Assembly: GCF_004777465.1 (NCBI RefSeq)
Contig: NZ_CP038462.1
Span: 2,976,001 to 3,040,000 of the forward strand
DNA from: Nocardioides daphniae
GTDB taxonomy: Bacteria > Actinomycetota > Actinomycetes > Propionibacteriales > Nocardioidaceae
Direction: 5' to 3'
Length of the DNA: 64,000 bases
The number at the start of each line of letters is the position of its first letter. The first letter of the stretch is position 1. Shown here piece after piece: positions 44,049 to 52,543 of this stretch. The notes beneath the pieces are model-generated. The model had not been told where the DNA came from. It saw only the letters and a list, made by a program, of their open reading frames with translations, and did no database searches. The position numbers and the translations under genes were made by a program.

Positions 44049-46333
44049 ATCGTCTCCTGCAGCTGGGGCTGGAGCTCGAACTCCGAGGCCTCGTAGAACG
44101 TGGGGTCGGCCGAGAGGATCGCGGCCCGGACGTCGAGCACCTCGACGACCCGGTCACGGACGAGGGTCGAGCCCAGGACTCCGTGGGCGGTGACCTCGGC
44201 CTGGAGCTCGCCACCGTCGTCGACGATGTCGACGATCTCGTCGACCACGATCGCCACGCTGCGCAGGCCGACGGTGTAGATGACCACGACGAGCTCGTCG
44301 TCGTGACGGTCGCTGAGCGTGCCGTAGAAGTTGCTGAGCCTGACCAGCGGCAGGATGCCGCCGCGGTACTGCACGACCTCGCGGCCACCGATGTGCTCGA
44401 CGGCGGAGGCCGGGAAGTTCTCCAGGCGGGTGACCGAGGAGAGCGGGATCGCCACCTTGCGGTCGCTGCCCAGCCCGGCGACCAGCAGGCGCAGACTCTC
44501 GTCGACGACCGTGCGCGTGTCGGTCTCCTTGACCTGGTCCTGCTCGAGCACGTCGCTGTTGAGCACGCGCCGGGCCAGCGCCTGGACGTCGAGGATCAGC
44601 GCGACGGTGCCGTCGCCCAGGATCGTGGCGCCGGAGTAGACGCCGATGGCCTTGAGCTGGGTGACCAGCGGCTTGACCACGATCTCCTCGGTCGACAGGA
44701 CGCGGTCGATGATCAGGCCGAAGCGTCGGCCCTCGGCCTGGAGGACGGCGATCACGACGTGGCCGTCGGAGCGGTCGGACTCCACGCCCAGCAGGTCGGT
44801 CAGGCGGACCAGCGGGAGCAGCGCGCCGCGCAGGCGGTAGACCGAGGCACCGTTGACGTCCTCGACCGCGTTGGCGGCCCGGTCGGCGTCGAGCGCGACG
44901 AGCTCGAGCAGGCTGACCTGGGGGATTGCGTAGCGGTCGCCCGCGCACTCGACGGTGAGCGCCGGCACGATGGCCAGGGTCAGCGGGATGCGCAGGCGGC
45001 AGGTGGTGCCACGGCCCAGCACCGAGTCGATCTCGATGGTGCCGCCGATGGCCTCGATGTTGGTGCGCACCACGTCCATGCCGACGCCGCGGCCCGACAC
45101 GTTGGTGACGGCCGCCGCGGTGGAGAAGCCGGGCAGGAAGATCAGCTGCAGGATGTCGTTGGGCGACATCTCCGCGAGCTGGGTCGACGTACGCAGCCCC
45201 TTCTCGAGCGCCTTGGTCGCGATCCGCTCGGGGTCGATGCCGGCGCCGTCGTCGCTGACCTCGACGACGACCTGGCCGCCCTCGTGGTAGGCGCGCAGGG
45301 TGAGCACGCCCTCGGCAGGCTTGCCGGCGGCGACGCGGGTCTCGGGCCGCTCGAGCCCGTGGTCGACGCTGTTGCGCACCAGGTGGGTCAGCGGGTCCTT
45401 GACCGCCTCGAGGAGCGAGCGGTCGAGCTCGGTCTCCTTGCCGACCATGCTCAGGGTGACGGTCTTGCCGCACTGCGCGCCGAGGTCGCGCACGACGCGC
45501 GGCAGCTTGGCCCAGAGGTTGTCGATGGGCTGCATGCGGGTCTTCATGACCCCCTCCTGCAGCTCGGAGGCGATCAGGTTGAGCCGCTGCGCGGAGCGCA
45601 CCAGGTCGACGTCGTCCTGGTGGCTGGCCTGCCGCACGATCTGGTTGCGGGTGAGCACCAGCTCACCGACCAGCTGCATCAGGGCGTCGAGCAGCTCGAC
45701 GTCGACGCGGATGGAGGAGTCGGCGACCGTACGCCGGTGCGGGGCCTCCTCGGCCGGCTCGGCTGCGGCCTTGGCGAGCGGTGCCGGCGCGGTGACCGCG
45801 GAGGCTGCGGGAGCGGCGGCCGCGGGGGCGGCGACAGGCTCGGCCACGGGGGCCGGGGTGACCTCGGTGGGCGCCTCGACCGTCGCGGTCGGCGCCTCCT
45901 CGACCGGTGCCTCCTGCTCGACCGGCGCGGGCTGCTCGGCGACCGCTGCCTCCGCCCGTCCCTCGAGGACGGCGGAGATCCGCTCGACGACGCAGGCGAC
46001 GTCGATGTCGCCCTCGTCGCCGCCGGCCTCGATCGCGCCGAGCAGGTCACGCACGGTGTCGACCATGGCGAGCAGCACGTCGGTGGTCTGCGGCGTCATC
46101 GACATCTTGCCGTCGCGCAGCCGGGCCAGCAGGTTCTCCCCGACGTGGGTCACCGACTCGAGCTTGCCGAAGGCCAGGAAGCCGCTCGTGCCCTTGATCG
46201 TGTGGATCGTCCTGAAGATGCTGGCCAACAGGTCGCGCGAGTCCGGCTCCCGTTCGAGGGCCACCAAGTCGCGGTCGAGCTGGTCCAGGTTCTCGTGGCT
46301 CTCCACGAGGAACTCCTGGACGATCTCATCCAT
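44045..46333 (-). CDS. cheA: Chemotaxis histidine kinase CheA with two C-terminal CheW-like domains
   Basis: A 762-residue kinase. The HPt domain near residues 10-110 has the phospho-His in FRTIHTIKGTSGFL. A Pro/Ala/Val-rich linker follows, then the dimerisation region (LDALMQLVGELVLTRNQIVR) and the ATPase (LTHLVRNSVDHGLE, DDGAGIDPERI, GRGVGMDVVRTNI). Two CheW-like domains end the protein (about 465-600 and 620-760), where most CheA have one. No separate P2 domain is obvious. ATG 46333 is listed; GTG 46342 is an alternative. The nearby FliA promoter covers an upstream ATG, excluding it. Confidence 0.93.
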   Translation of the reverse strand: MDEIVQEFLVESHENLDQLDRDLVALEREPDSRDLLASIFRTIHTIKGTSGFLAFGKLESVTHVGENLLARLRDGKMSMTPQTTDVLLAMVDTVRDLLGAIEAGGDEGDIDVACVVERISAVLEGRAEAAVAEQPAPVEQEAPVEEAPTATVEAPTEVTPAPVAEPVAAPAAAAPAASAVTAPAPLAKAAAEPAEEAPHRRTVADSSIRVDVELLDALMQLVGELVLTRNQIVRQASHQDDVDLVRSAQRLNLIASELQEGVMKTRMQPIDNLWAKLPRVVRDLGAQCGKTVTLSMVGKETELDRSLLEAVKDPLTHLVRNSVDHGLERPETRVAAGKPAEGVLTLRAYHEGGQVVVEVSDDGAGIDPERIATKALEKGLRTSTQLAEMSPNDILQLIFLPGFSTAAAVTNVSGRGVGMDVVRTNIEAIGGTIEIDSVLGRGTTCRLRIPLTLAIVPALTVECAGDRYAIPQVSLLELVALDADRAANAVEDVNGASVYRLRGALLPLVRLTDLLGVESDRSDGHVVIAVLQAEGRRFGLIIDRVLSTEEIVVKPLVTQLKAIGVYSGATILGDGTVALILDVQALARRVLNSDVLEQDQVKETDTRTVVDESLRLLVAGLGSDRKVAIPLSSVTRLENFPASAVEHIGGREVVQYRGGILPLVRLSNFYGTLSDRHDDELVVVIYTVGLRSVAIVVDEIVDIVDDGGELQAEVTAHGVLGSTLVRDRVVEVLDVRAAILSADPTFYEASEFELQPQLQETM

Positions 46334-46386
46334 CTCATCCACGGCGGGATCCGCCCTCTCGTCGTCGCATGCTGCTTCGAGAGGAC

Positions 46387-46413
46387 CCATCGGCCGGCGC
46401 GGGCCGGACCTGA
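46387..46413 (-). promoter_or_regulatory. FliA (sigma-28) promoter of cheA-cheW
   Basis: On the reverse strand, TCAG (46413-46410), 15 bases, then GCCGATGG (46394-46387). The -10 box ends 53 bases before the cheA start. It identifies the upstream in-frame ATG at 46390 as promoter, not coding. Confidence 0.75.
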
Positions 46414-46459
46414 GTTGATGGAGCGGATTGGAGGGGGCGTCACTCCCCCGGGCGCGGGG

Positions 46460-46696
46460 TCAGTCCTTGCGGCGGCGGAGTGCCTCGGCGAGGGTCGCCA
46501 CGGCCTCCTGCGGCGGCGAGGCCGCACCCTGGTTGCTCGTGGCCAGCTCGGCCAGGAGCTCGGCGCGGTGCACGCTCACGGAGCGCGGGGCGTCGATGCC
46601 CACGCGTACGACGTCACCGCGGACCTCGAGGATCGTCACGGTGACCTCGTCACCCACGACGACGCTCTCGCCCGCCCGACGGCTCAGCACCAACAT
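46460..46696 (-). CDS. csrA: Carbon storage / translational regulator CsrA
   Basis: A 78-residue CsrA. The first beta strand MLVLSRRAGESVVVGDEV and the RNA-binding VRVGIDAPRSVSVHRAEL are canonical; a longer Ala/Glu tail follows. CsrA binds GGA in RNA hairpins and blocks translation. In B. subtilis it represses flagellin and is held by FliW. Here fliW lies directly upstream in the same direction, and the flagellin leader has a matching site. It is the last gene of the flgN-flgK-flgL-fliW-csrA run. Confidence 0.96.
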   Translation of the reverse strand: MLVLSRRAGESVVVGDEVTVTILEVRGDVVRVGIDAPRSVSVHRAELLAELATSNQGAASPPQEAVATLAEALRRRKD

Positions 46697-46739
46697 GGGA
46701 CCAACCTACGCCACGGTGACGGGGACGCTGCGCGGGCGC

Positions 46740-47189
46740 TCATGAGGCCAGCGGCACGGCGACCGACAGGGTGGAGTCGTCGAGGATCACCTGGGTGGCT
46801 CGACGGGTGGTGGTGTTGACCAGCACGGGGGCGCGCAGGTTGGCGGTGCTCTCGGCCAGCGAGGCGCCGGCAGTCAGCACCAGCAGGACGAGGACGTCGG
46901 AGGCGTCCTCGATCTCGAGCTCGGCGACCACGTCGTCCCCGACCTCCGGCGCGTAGTCCGGGAAGAAGGGCACGGGCGAGGCCACCAGGAACCGCAGGTC
47001 GGGGTCCTCCAGCGACCGCAGGTCGCAGAGGAACCCGTCGTCGTCGAGCTGGACGAGGGCGAAGCGGCGGTGCTCGGGAAAACCGGGCAGCGGGTGGACG
47101 AGCTCGATCACCGGAAGGTCGTGCATGACGCCCACACTTCCACACTCGTCCCGCTCCTGCTCGGCCACCGGCCTCACCGTGGTCGTCAC
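46740..47189 (-). CDS. fliW: Flagellar assembly factor FliW
   Basis: A 149-residue FliW. The pattern IELVHPLPGFPEHRRFALVQ, LRFLVASPVPFFPDYAPEV and the terminal APVLVNTTTRRATQVILDD marks the family. FliW binds either flagellin or CsrA, releasing CsrA repression when flagellin is used up. GTG 47189 is preferred because it overlaps the flgL stop (GTGA) as in the rest of the operon; a shorter start at ATG 47126 is possible. Confidence 0.94.
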   Translation of the reverse strand: MTTTVRPVAEQERDECGSVGVMHDLPVIELVHPLPGFPEHRRFALVQLDDDGFLCDLRSLEDPDLRFLVASPVPFFPDYAPEVGDDVVAELEIEDASDVLVLLVLTAGASLAESTANLRAPVLVNTTTRRATQVILDDSTLSVAVPLAS

Positions 47190-48079
47190 CGCAGGAAGTC
47201 CAGGAGGCTGGGCTGGAGGACGCGCGCGGTGGCACCGAGGGCCGCCTGGTAGGCGACCTCCTGCAGCTGCAGGTCGACCATGGCCCGCGGCAGGTCGACG
47301 TTCTCGATCTCGCTGAGCGAGCTGGTCATCGACAGCTCCCCGTCCTGCGCGCGCAGCAGCGCGGCCTCGAGTCGGTTGGTGCGGCCACCGATCTCGGCCA
47401 ACGCGCCTGTCATGCGGTTGCCGGCCTCGGCCAACCGGTCGAGGCTGGCCGAGAGCTCGGCGGGGTCGCCCGAGCGGAGTGCGTTGACAGCGGCATCCAG
47501 GTCGTCGAACAGGTTGGCGCCGTCGGGGCCGAAGGCCTGACGGGCGTCCATGTCGACGCGGACGGAGACACCGTCGCCGACGGTACGCAGGACCTCGCCG
47601 GCATCGGTGCCGACGTAGGCGCCGTCCGCGTCGAAGGCCACGCTGCCCGCGGTGACCCCACCGAAGACCGGTCGTTCGAGGTACTTCGCGTTGGCCTGGC
47701 CGATCAAGGACTCGCGCAGCTGCTCGACCTCGATGGCCAGTGCCTCCCGGGCCGCGACGCTCATCGCCCCCTGGTTCGCGCCCTGGAGCACCAGCTCGCG
47801 GGCCCGTCGGGTCTCGTTGACCATCGACTGCAGGGCGGTGTCGACCTGGCCGAGCCAACCCTGGCCGTCCTCGGCGTTGCGCACGTACTGCTTGGCGTCG
47901 GCGAGCGAGGAGCGCAGGCGCATGGCAGCGGTGGTGTCGGTCGGCGAGTCGGACGGCCGGTTGAGCACCCGTCCGGTGGAGAGCTGCTCCTGGCTGCGGG
48001 CCAGGCGGCCGAGGCTGAGCTGCAGGCCCTCCAGGGAGCGCTGGCTCATCATCGACTGGGTCACGCGCTGGATGCTCAT
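47186..48079 (-). CDS. flgL: Flagellar hook-filament junction protein FlgL
   Basis: A 297-residue flagellin-like junction protein. N- and C-terminal helices (MSIQRVTQSMMSQRSLEGLQ; YQAALGATARVLQPSLLDFL) match FlgL. With FlgK it joins the hook to the filament. It overlaps flgK upstream and fliW downstream by four bases each. Confidence 0.94.
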   Translation of the reverse strand: MSIQRVTQSMMSQRSLEGLQLSLGRLARSQEQLSTGRVLNRPSDSPTDTTAAMRLRSSLADAKQYVRNAEDGQGWLGQVDTALQSMVNETRRARELVLQGANQGAMSVAAREALAIEVEQLRESLIGQANAKYLERPVFGGVTAGSVAFDADGAYVGTDAGEVLRTVGDGVSVRVDMDARQAFGPDGANLFDDLDAAVNALRSGDPAELSASLDRLAEAGNRMTGALAEIGGRTNRLEAALLRAQDGELSMTSSLSEIENVDLPRAMVDLQLQEVAYQAALGATARVLQPSLLDFLR

Positions 48080-49461
48080 CGGCCCACCAGCCCGGTGCGG
48101 TTGATCAGGGTGTCGAGCATCTGGTCGAGGGTGCTCATCACCCTCGACGCGGCCTCGTACGCCCGCTGGGCGCTGACCAGACCGACCATCTCCTCGTCGA
48201 GGTTGACCCCGGCGAGCTGGTCACGGGTCCCGTCGACCTGGGCGGTCAGGGCGGACTGGTTGGAGGCGAGCCGCCGCACGGAGGCGATCTCGCTGCCGAG
48301 GCCGTTGACCAGCCGCTGGTAGCCGCTCTCCGCGCCGCCGGTGGCGGCCAGGGCGGTGGCGTTGCCGCCGTCGAGCCCGCCGCCGGGGATGCCGGAGGCG
48401 GCGACCTGGTCGAGGTCGGTGACGGCCACCCGCAGCGACCCGGCCGGGTCGGCCGCGTCGAAGGCGAAGAAGTCGCCGCCGGGGGTCCCGTCCAGCGCGT
48501 AGCCGCTGCGGTGCTGGGTGTTGACGTCGGTGACGAGCTCACGCACCACGTCGTCGAGCCCGGCACGGTAGTCGGGCAGGGTCACGGTGAGCAGGTCGGC
48601 GGTGGCACCGATCTCGCCGCGCATGCCGGGGGCCACGGCGGTGCTGCCGCCAGCGGTCTCGACCGCCAGGCTGACCGTGCCTCCGGTGGCGCCGGTCGCG
48701 ACCACCAGGCGGCCGGCCTCCTGGCCGGTGACCAGGGCGGTGCCGTTGACGGAGACGTCGAGGCCACCGTCGGCGCGCTGCGTGGCGACGCCACCGGTCA
48801 GCTCGGAGAGACGCATCGCCAGCTGGTCACGCTGGTCGAGCAGCAGGTTGGCGTCGGTGCCACTGAAGCCAGCCACGGCGATGGCGCGGTTGGTGTCGGC
48901 CAGGTCGCTGGCCAACGTGTTGACCTCGCCGACGAGGGTCTGAAGGCGGTCGCGCTGGCTGCCCTCCTCCTTGGCCACGTTGCTGGCCTGGACGCGGATC
49001 GACTCGACGAGGGTGGCGGCGCGGTCCAGCACCTGGCTGCGGGCGGCGTCACCGCCCGGGGAGACGGCGAGGTCGTGCCACCCGGTGCGGAAGTCGTTGA
49101 GCGCGGCGGCGACGCCGTTGTCGCCGGGCTCTCCGATGCCCGCCTCGAAGCGGGTCAGGGCGGCCGCGCGGGTGGAGAGGTAGGAGTTGTTGCCGTGCTC
49201 GTAGCGGGCGCGCGACTGGAGAAACTCGTCGGTCATGCGTACGACGTCGGCGGTGCGCACGCCCTCGCCGGCGCCGTCGTAGCGCGACCACATGGCCGGC
49301 TGCGCGGGGGCGCCGACCGTCTCGGCCTCGGCCCGGCGACGGGCGTAGCCGGGGGTGGCGGAGTTGGCGATGTTGCTGCTCGCCACGTCCATCAGCACCC
49401 GGTTGTGGTGCAGGGCACTCAGGGCGGTGCCGAAGGAGGAGAAGGTTCCGCTCATGGTCAC
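48076..49461 (-). CDS. flgK: Flagellar hook-associated protein FlgK
   Basis: A 461-residue HAP1. The N-terminal rod/hook motif SSNIANSATPGYARRRAE and the C-terminal LVSAQRAYEAASRVMSTLDQ are diagnostic. It forms the first junction layer on the hook. The GTG at 49461 overlaps the flgN stop; the ATG two codons later is an alternative start. Confidence 0.94.
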   Translation of the reverse strand: MTMSGTFSSFGTALSALHHNRVLMDVASSNIANSATPGYARRRAEAETVGAPAQPAMWSRYDGAGEGVRTADVVRMTDEFLQSRARYEHGNNSYLSTRAAALTRFEAGIGEPGDNGVAAALNDFRTGWHDLAVSPGGDAARSQVLDRAATLVESIRVQASNVAKEEGSQRDRLQTLVGEVNTLASDLADTNRAIAVAGFSGTDANLLLDQRDQLAMRLSELTGGVATQRADGGLDVSVNGTALVTGQEAGRLVVATGATGGTVSLAVETAGGSTAVAPGMRGEIGATADLLTVTLPDYRAGLDDVVRELVTDVNTQHRSGYALDGTPGGDFFAFDAADPAGSLRVAVTDLDQVAASGIPGGGLDGGNATALAATGGAESGYQRLVNGLGSEIASVRRLASNQSALTAQVDGTRDQLAGVNLDEEMVGLVSAQRAYEAASRVMSTLDQMLDTLINRTGLVGR

Positions 49462-49934
49462 AGGTTCCGATCGACGAGGGGCTTGCGGGCGAGGCCGACG
49501 ACGGCGCTGCCGTCCGCGCTGTAGCCGTCAGTGCCCTCGGTCAGGGTCAGCAGGGTCTCGCGGGCCGAGCGGATGCCCGCCGTGATCAGCTCGCGGTTGG
49601 TGTCGGCCATCGCGGTGACGTCGGCGGTGATCCGCGCGAAGGCGTCTCGGTGGTCGGCGAGGATGGTCGGCCAGGGTTCGTCGGCCGCCTCGATGAGGGC
49701 CCGCAGGCTCGGGTTGGGGGCGAGGCCGAGGACCTCGGCGGCCTCGTCGGCGGCCACCGCCCGTACGACCTCGGTCTCGCGGATGGTGCCGAGCACCGAC
49801 TCGACCTCCTTGGCTGCCTGGAGCAGCCAGCGGGTGCGGCCGGTGGCCATCACCAGCTGCTCCACCTCGAGCTTGTAGAGGAGTGTCTCGAGCAGCTCAC
49901 GCTCGCGCCACAGGATCTGCGAGAGCTTCTCCAT
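49458..49934 (-). CDS. flgN: Flagellar export chaperone FlgN
   Basis: A 158-residue helical protein whose start, MEKLSQILWRERELLETLLY, and central helices match FlgN, the export chaperone of FlgK and FlgL. Position directly before flgK agrees. It begins the reverse flagellar operon, with a FliA-type promoter 61 bases upstream. Confidence 0.88.
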   Translation of the reverse strand: MEKLSQILWRERELLETLLYKLEVEQLVMATGRTRWLLQAAKEVESVLGTIRETEVVRAVAADEAAEVLGLAPNPSLRALIEAADEPWPTILADHRDAFARITADVTAMADTNRELITAGIRSARETLLTLTEGTDGYSADGSAVVGLARKPLVDRNL

Positions 49935-49994
49935 CAGTCTTCCCTTCGTCGTCCAGGCCGCCACCTGGCCGGTGTCGTGCTGCGTCAGACACCC

Positions 49995-50021
49995 CCATCG
50001 GCGCCCCGGTGCCGATCCTGA
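49995..50021 (-). promoter_or_regulatory. FliA (sigma-28) promoter of flgN-flgK-flgL-fliW-csrA
   Basis: On the reverse strand, TCAG (50021-50018), 15 bases, then GCCGATGG (50002-49995). The -10 box ends 61 bases before the flgN start. The divergent fliA gene lies on the other side. Confidence 0.78.
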
Positions 50022-50113
50022 AGGATTGTCGCGACCTGTCGCAATTGGTGACTCGGTTCACTGGGACGGTTGACCCAGCCAGCCCGTCTAGCCCCGGGTG
50101 ACCACGAGGCCCC

Positions 50114-50127
50114 GGGACCTTGGTCCC
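50114..50127. promoter_or_regulatory. DosR-like dyad upstream of fliA
   Basis: GGGACC-TT-GGTCCC is a perfect dyad of six bases per arm and differs from the core of the mycobacterial DosR box (GGGACTWWAGTCCC) by one symmetric change. A TATATA -10 box at 50148-50153 would place its centre near -40, where activators usually bind, and no good -35 box is present. The rest of 49,935-50,200 shows a short CCCAA/TTGGG dyad. Confidence 0.4.
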
Positions 50128-50200
50128 TGCTTTGGCCCTGACCGGGCTATATACCCAATTTTGGGCAAGGGGGCTGTTAGTTCGGCGGTGAACTACTCCC

Positions 50201-51040
50201 GTGACCTCGGAAACCAGCACGTCCCCCCAGCGTCATGAGCTGATCACCGCCACCATGCCACTGGTGGGGCACATCGTCCGCGAAATGGCCGGGCGGGTGC
50301 CCAACCACGTGTCGCGGGACGACCTCACCTCGGCCGGCCTGGTCGCCCTCGTGCGCGCCGCCGACTCCTTCGAGGACGAGCGCGGGGTGCCGTTCGCCCG
50401 CTACGCCGCCACCCGGATCCGTGGCGCCCTCATCGACGAGCTCCGCAGCGTCGACTGGGCCTCGCGCTCCGTGCGCCGCCGTGCCCGCGACCTGGAGGAG
50501 ACCCGCCACCAGCTGGCCGTCGCCCTCGGCCGGGTCCCGAGCAACGCCGAGGTCGCCAGCGCCACCGGCATGAGCCTCGACGAGGTCATCGCCAACGACG
50601 ACGACGTCGCCCGGGCCCAGGTGCTCTCCCTGCAGGGCGCCCCCGAGGACGCGCTCGACGAGCTGGTCCCCGCCGACACCGCCACCCCCGAGCAGCTGGC
50701 GCTGCACCGTGAGCGCCTCACCTACATGGTGGAGGCGGTCGCCGAGCTGCCCGAGCGCCTCCGCATCGTCGTCACCGAGTACTTCCTGGCCGAGCGGCCG
50801 ATGACCGAGATCGCCGAGCAGCTCGGCGTGAGCGAGTCCCGGGTCTCCCAGATCCGCGCCGAGGCGCTGAGCCTCCTGCGCGAGGCGCTCAACCGTGAGC
50901 TGGACCCCCACCTGGTCGCCGCGCCCAGCCGCCCCGAGGGCTGTGCCGCCCGACGTCGCGAGTCCTACTTCGCGGCCGTCGCGACCCGGCACGCCGCCGC
51001 CCTGCGCCCTGCCCGCGTGGGCGTCGAGGCGCGCGCCTGA
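50201..51040 (+). CDS. fliA: Flagellar sigma factor FliA (sigma-28, WhiG/FliA type)
   Basis: A 279-residue sigma factor. Region 2 includes RYAATRIRGALIDELRSVDW followed by SVRRRARDLEE, region 3 lies near residues 100-160, and region 4 ends EIAEQLGVSESRVSQIRAEA. It directs transcription of late flagellar and chemotaxis genes. The seven matching promoters in this window are its likely targets. GTG 50201 is the start that keeps the conserved length. It lies between the two divergent flagellar operons. Confidence 0.95.
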   Translation: MTSETSTSPQRHELITATMPLVGHIVREMAGRVPNHVSRDDLTSAGLVALVRAADSFEDERGVPFARYAATRIRGALIDELRSVDWASRSVRRRARDLEETRHQLAVALGRVPSNAEVASATGMSLDEVIANDDDVARAQVLSLQGAPEDALDELVPADTATPEQLALHRERLTYMVEAVAELPERLRIVVTEYFLAERPMTEIAEQLGVSESRVSQIRAEALSLLREALNRELDPHLVAAPSRPEGCAARRRESYFAAVATRHAAALRPARVGVEARA

Positions 51041-51069
51041 CCTCGTACGAAAAAACTTCGGCGAACGCC

Positions 51070-51096
51070 TCAGACCTGCTGCGCAGGCGCCGAACA
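51070..51096 (+). promoter_or_regulatory. FliA (sigma-28) promoter of fliC
   Basis: TCAG (51070-51073), 15 bases, then GCCGAACA (51089-51096). Transcription would begin near 51103, giving a leader of about 54 bases that contains a hairpin. Confidence 0.78.
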
Positions 51097-51105
51097 GACA
51101 GGCAA

Positions 51106-51127
51106 CGAAGTCCACGGACGGACTTCG
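51106..51127 (+). promoter_or_regulatory. Hairpin with CsrA site in the flagellin leader
   Basis: CGAAGTCC (51106-51113) pairs with GGACTTCG (51120-51127). The loop and its closing bases contain CACGGACG, an exact match to the CsrA consensus CANGGANG. The ribosome site AGGAAGG (51142-51148) brings two further GGA triplets, so CsrA could bind both places and block translation. Confidence 0.65.
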
Positions 51128-51156
51128 GCACGTGACTCTCCAGGAAGGAAACCACC

Positions 51157-52341
51157 ATGAGTCTCCGCATCAACCAGAACATCGACGCCTTCAACTCGTA
51201 CCGCAACCTGTCGGTCACCCAGGGCCAGATGTCCAAGTCGCTGGAGAAGCTCTCCTCGGGCTTCCGCATCAACCGCGCCGCCGACGACGCCGCCGGTCTC
51301 GCGATCTCCGAGGGCCTGCGCTCGCAGGTCGGTGGCCTCAAGGTTGCCGCCCGCAACGCCCAGGACGGCATCTCCGTCGTGCAGACCGCGGAAGGCGCCC
51401 TGACCGAGGTCCACTCGATCCTCCAGCGTCTCCGCGACCTGTCCGTCCAGGGCGCCAACGACAGCAACAACGCCGAGGCGCGCGCCAACATCAAGACCGA
51501 GGCCGACAGCCTGGTCAAGGAGCTCGGCCGCATCGGCGAGTCGACCAACTTCAACGGCGCCAACCTGCTCGACGGCACCGCGGGCGCCGGCGGCAAGATG
51601 CACTTCCAGGTCGGTGCCGACGGTGACGCCAACAGCCGCATCACGGTCGACCTGTCTGGCGCCAACGTGAAGAACATGGCCGACCAGCTCGGTGCCGCCA
51701 CCACTGGCTCGACGATCAACGTCCTCACCCCCACCGACGTGACCGGCGCCATGACCTTCACCACTCGTAGCGTCGTCGGCGGCAACAACGTCGACACCAC
51801 CATCACCACCGCGTCCCTGGGTGCCGCCGGCTCCCTGAAGACCGTGGACGACGTGGCGAGCGCGCTCAACAAGGACGCGAACTTCTCCAAGCACCTCTCT
51901 GCTTCGGTGAACAAGGACAACCAGCTCGTGGTCACCGCCAAGGACGGCGCTGCCGTCTTCGGTGGCAACACTGCCGGCACGCACGCAGCCGCCGGCACCG
52001 GCGCTGCGGTCTCCGCCGCCCTGGTTCCGGGAACGACTGGGCTGGACTTCAGCACGGCCGACGGCGCCCAGGCGTCCATCAAGCGGGTCGACGACCAGAT
52101 CAAGGCCGTCTCCACCGCTCGCGCCGGTCTCGGTGCGATGCAGAACCGCTTCGAGCACACCATCAACAACCTCAACGTGGCCGTCGAGAACCTGTCGGCC
52201 TCCGAGAGCCGCATCCGCGACACCGACATGGCGCAGGAGATGATGAGCTTCACCCGCTCGCAGATCCTGTCGCAGGCCGGCACCGCGATGCTCGCGCAGG
52301 CCAACCAGGCCCCGCAGGGCGTCCTGTCGCTCCTCCGCTGA
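51157..52341 (+). CDS. fliC: Flagellin FliC
   Basis: A 394-residue flagellin, the filament subunit. The N-terminal domain MSLRINQNIDAFNSYRNLSV and SSGFRINRAADDAAGLAISE and the C-terminal IRDTDMAQEMMSFTRSQILS through ANQAPQGVLSLL are conserved. A variable Thr/Ala-rich centre (about residues 165-310) would be surface exposed. It has its own promoter, a regulated leader, and a strong terminator. No second flagellin is seen in the window. Confidence 0.96.
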   Translation: MSLRINQNIDAFNSYRNLSVTQGQMSKSLEKLSSGFRINRAADDAAGLAISEGLRSQVGGLKVAARNAQDGISVVQTAEGALTEVHSILQRLRDLSVQGANDSNNAEARANIKTEADSLVKELGRIGESTNFNGANLLDGTAGAGGKMHFQVGADGDANSRITVDLSGANVKNMADQLGAATTGSTINVLTPTDVTGAMTFTTRSVVGGNNVDTTITTASLGAAGSLKTVDDVASALNKDANFSKHLSASVNKDNQLVVTAKDGAAVFGGNTAGTHAAAGTGAAVSAALVPGTTGLDFSTADGAQASIKRVDDQIKAVSTARAGLGAMQNRFEHTINNLNVAVENLSASESRIRDTDMAQEMMSFTRSQILSQAGTAMLAQANQAPQGVLSLLR

Positions 52342-52379
52342 TCCAGCGGTAGGCGACACCAGCCTCACAGCACCACCCG

Positions 52380-52411
52380 CGGAGCCCCGGACCTCACGGT
52401 CCGGGGCTCCG
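52380..52411 (+). terminator. 14-bp hairpin terminator after fliC
   Basis: Bases 52380-52393 pair with 52398-52411 around TCAC, followed by TCCCTATTC. It lies 38 bases past the fliC stop. Between it and fliD only a promoter is recognisable. Confidence 0.85.
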
Positions 52412-52457
52412 TCCCTATTCTCTCCCGCCCCCGTCGGGCTGCTCCCACGTCAACGCC

Positions 52458-52484
52458 TCAGGTCTGCCCCCCAGGTGCCGATGA
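52458..52484 (+). promoter_or_regulatory. FliA (sigma-28) promoter of fliD-fliS
   Basis: TCAG (52458-52461), 15 bases, then GCCGATGA (52477-52484), 60 bases before the fliD start. Confidence 0.78.
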
Positions 52485-52543
52485 GGGCGTCGAAGGAGTT
52501 CGTACGACCTCCGGCATGACCTGTTCCTTCGAGAGGAGACCAC

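Noticed and set aside
39732..44096. A 1,454-codon forward open frame opposite the chemoreceptors
   Set aside because: It is the antisense shadow of receptor genes in very GC-rich DNA and contains low-complexity sequence with no domain.
44183..46819. An 878-codon forward frame opposite cheA
   Set aside because: Antisense shadow of cheA with no recognisable fold.
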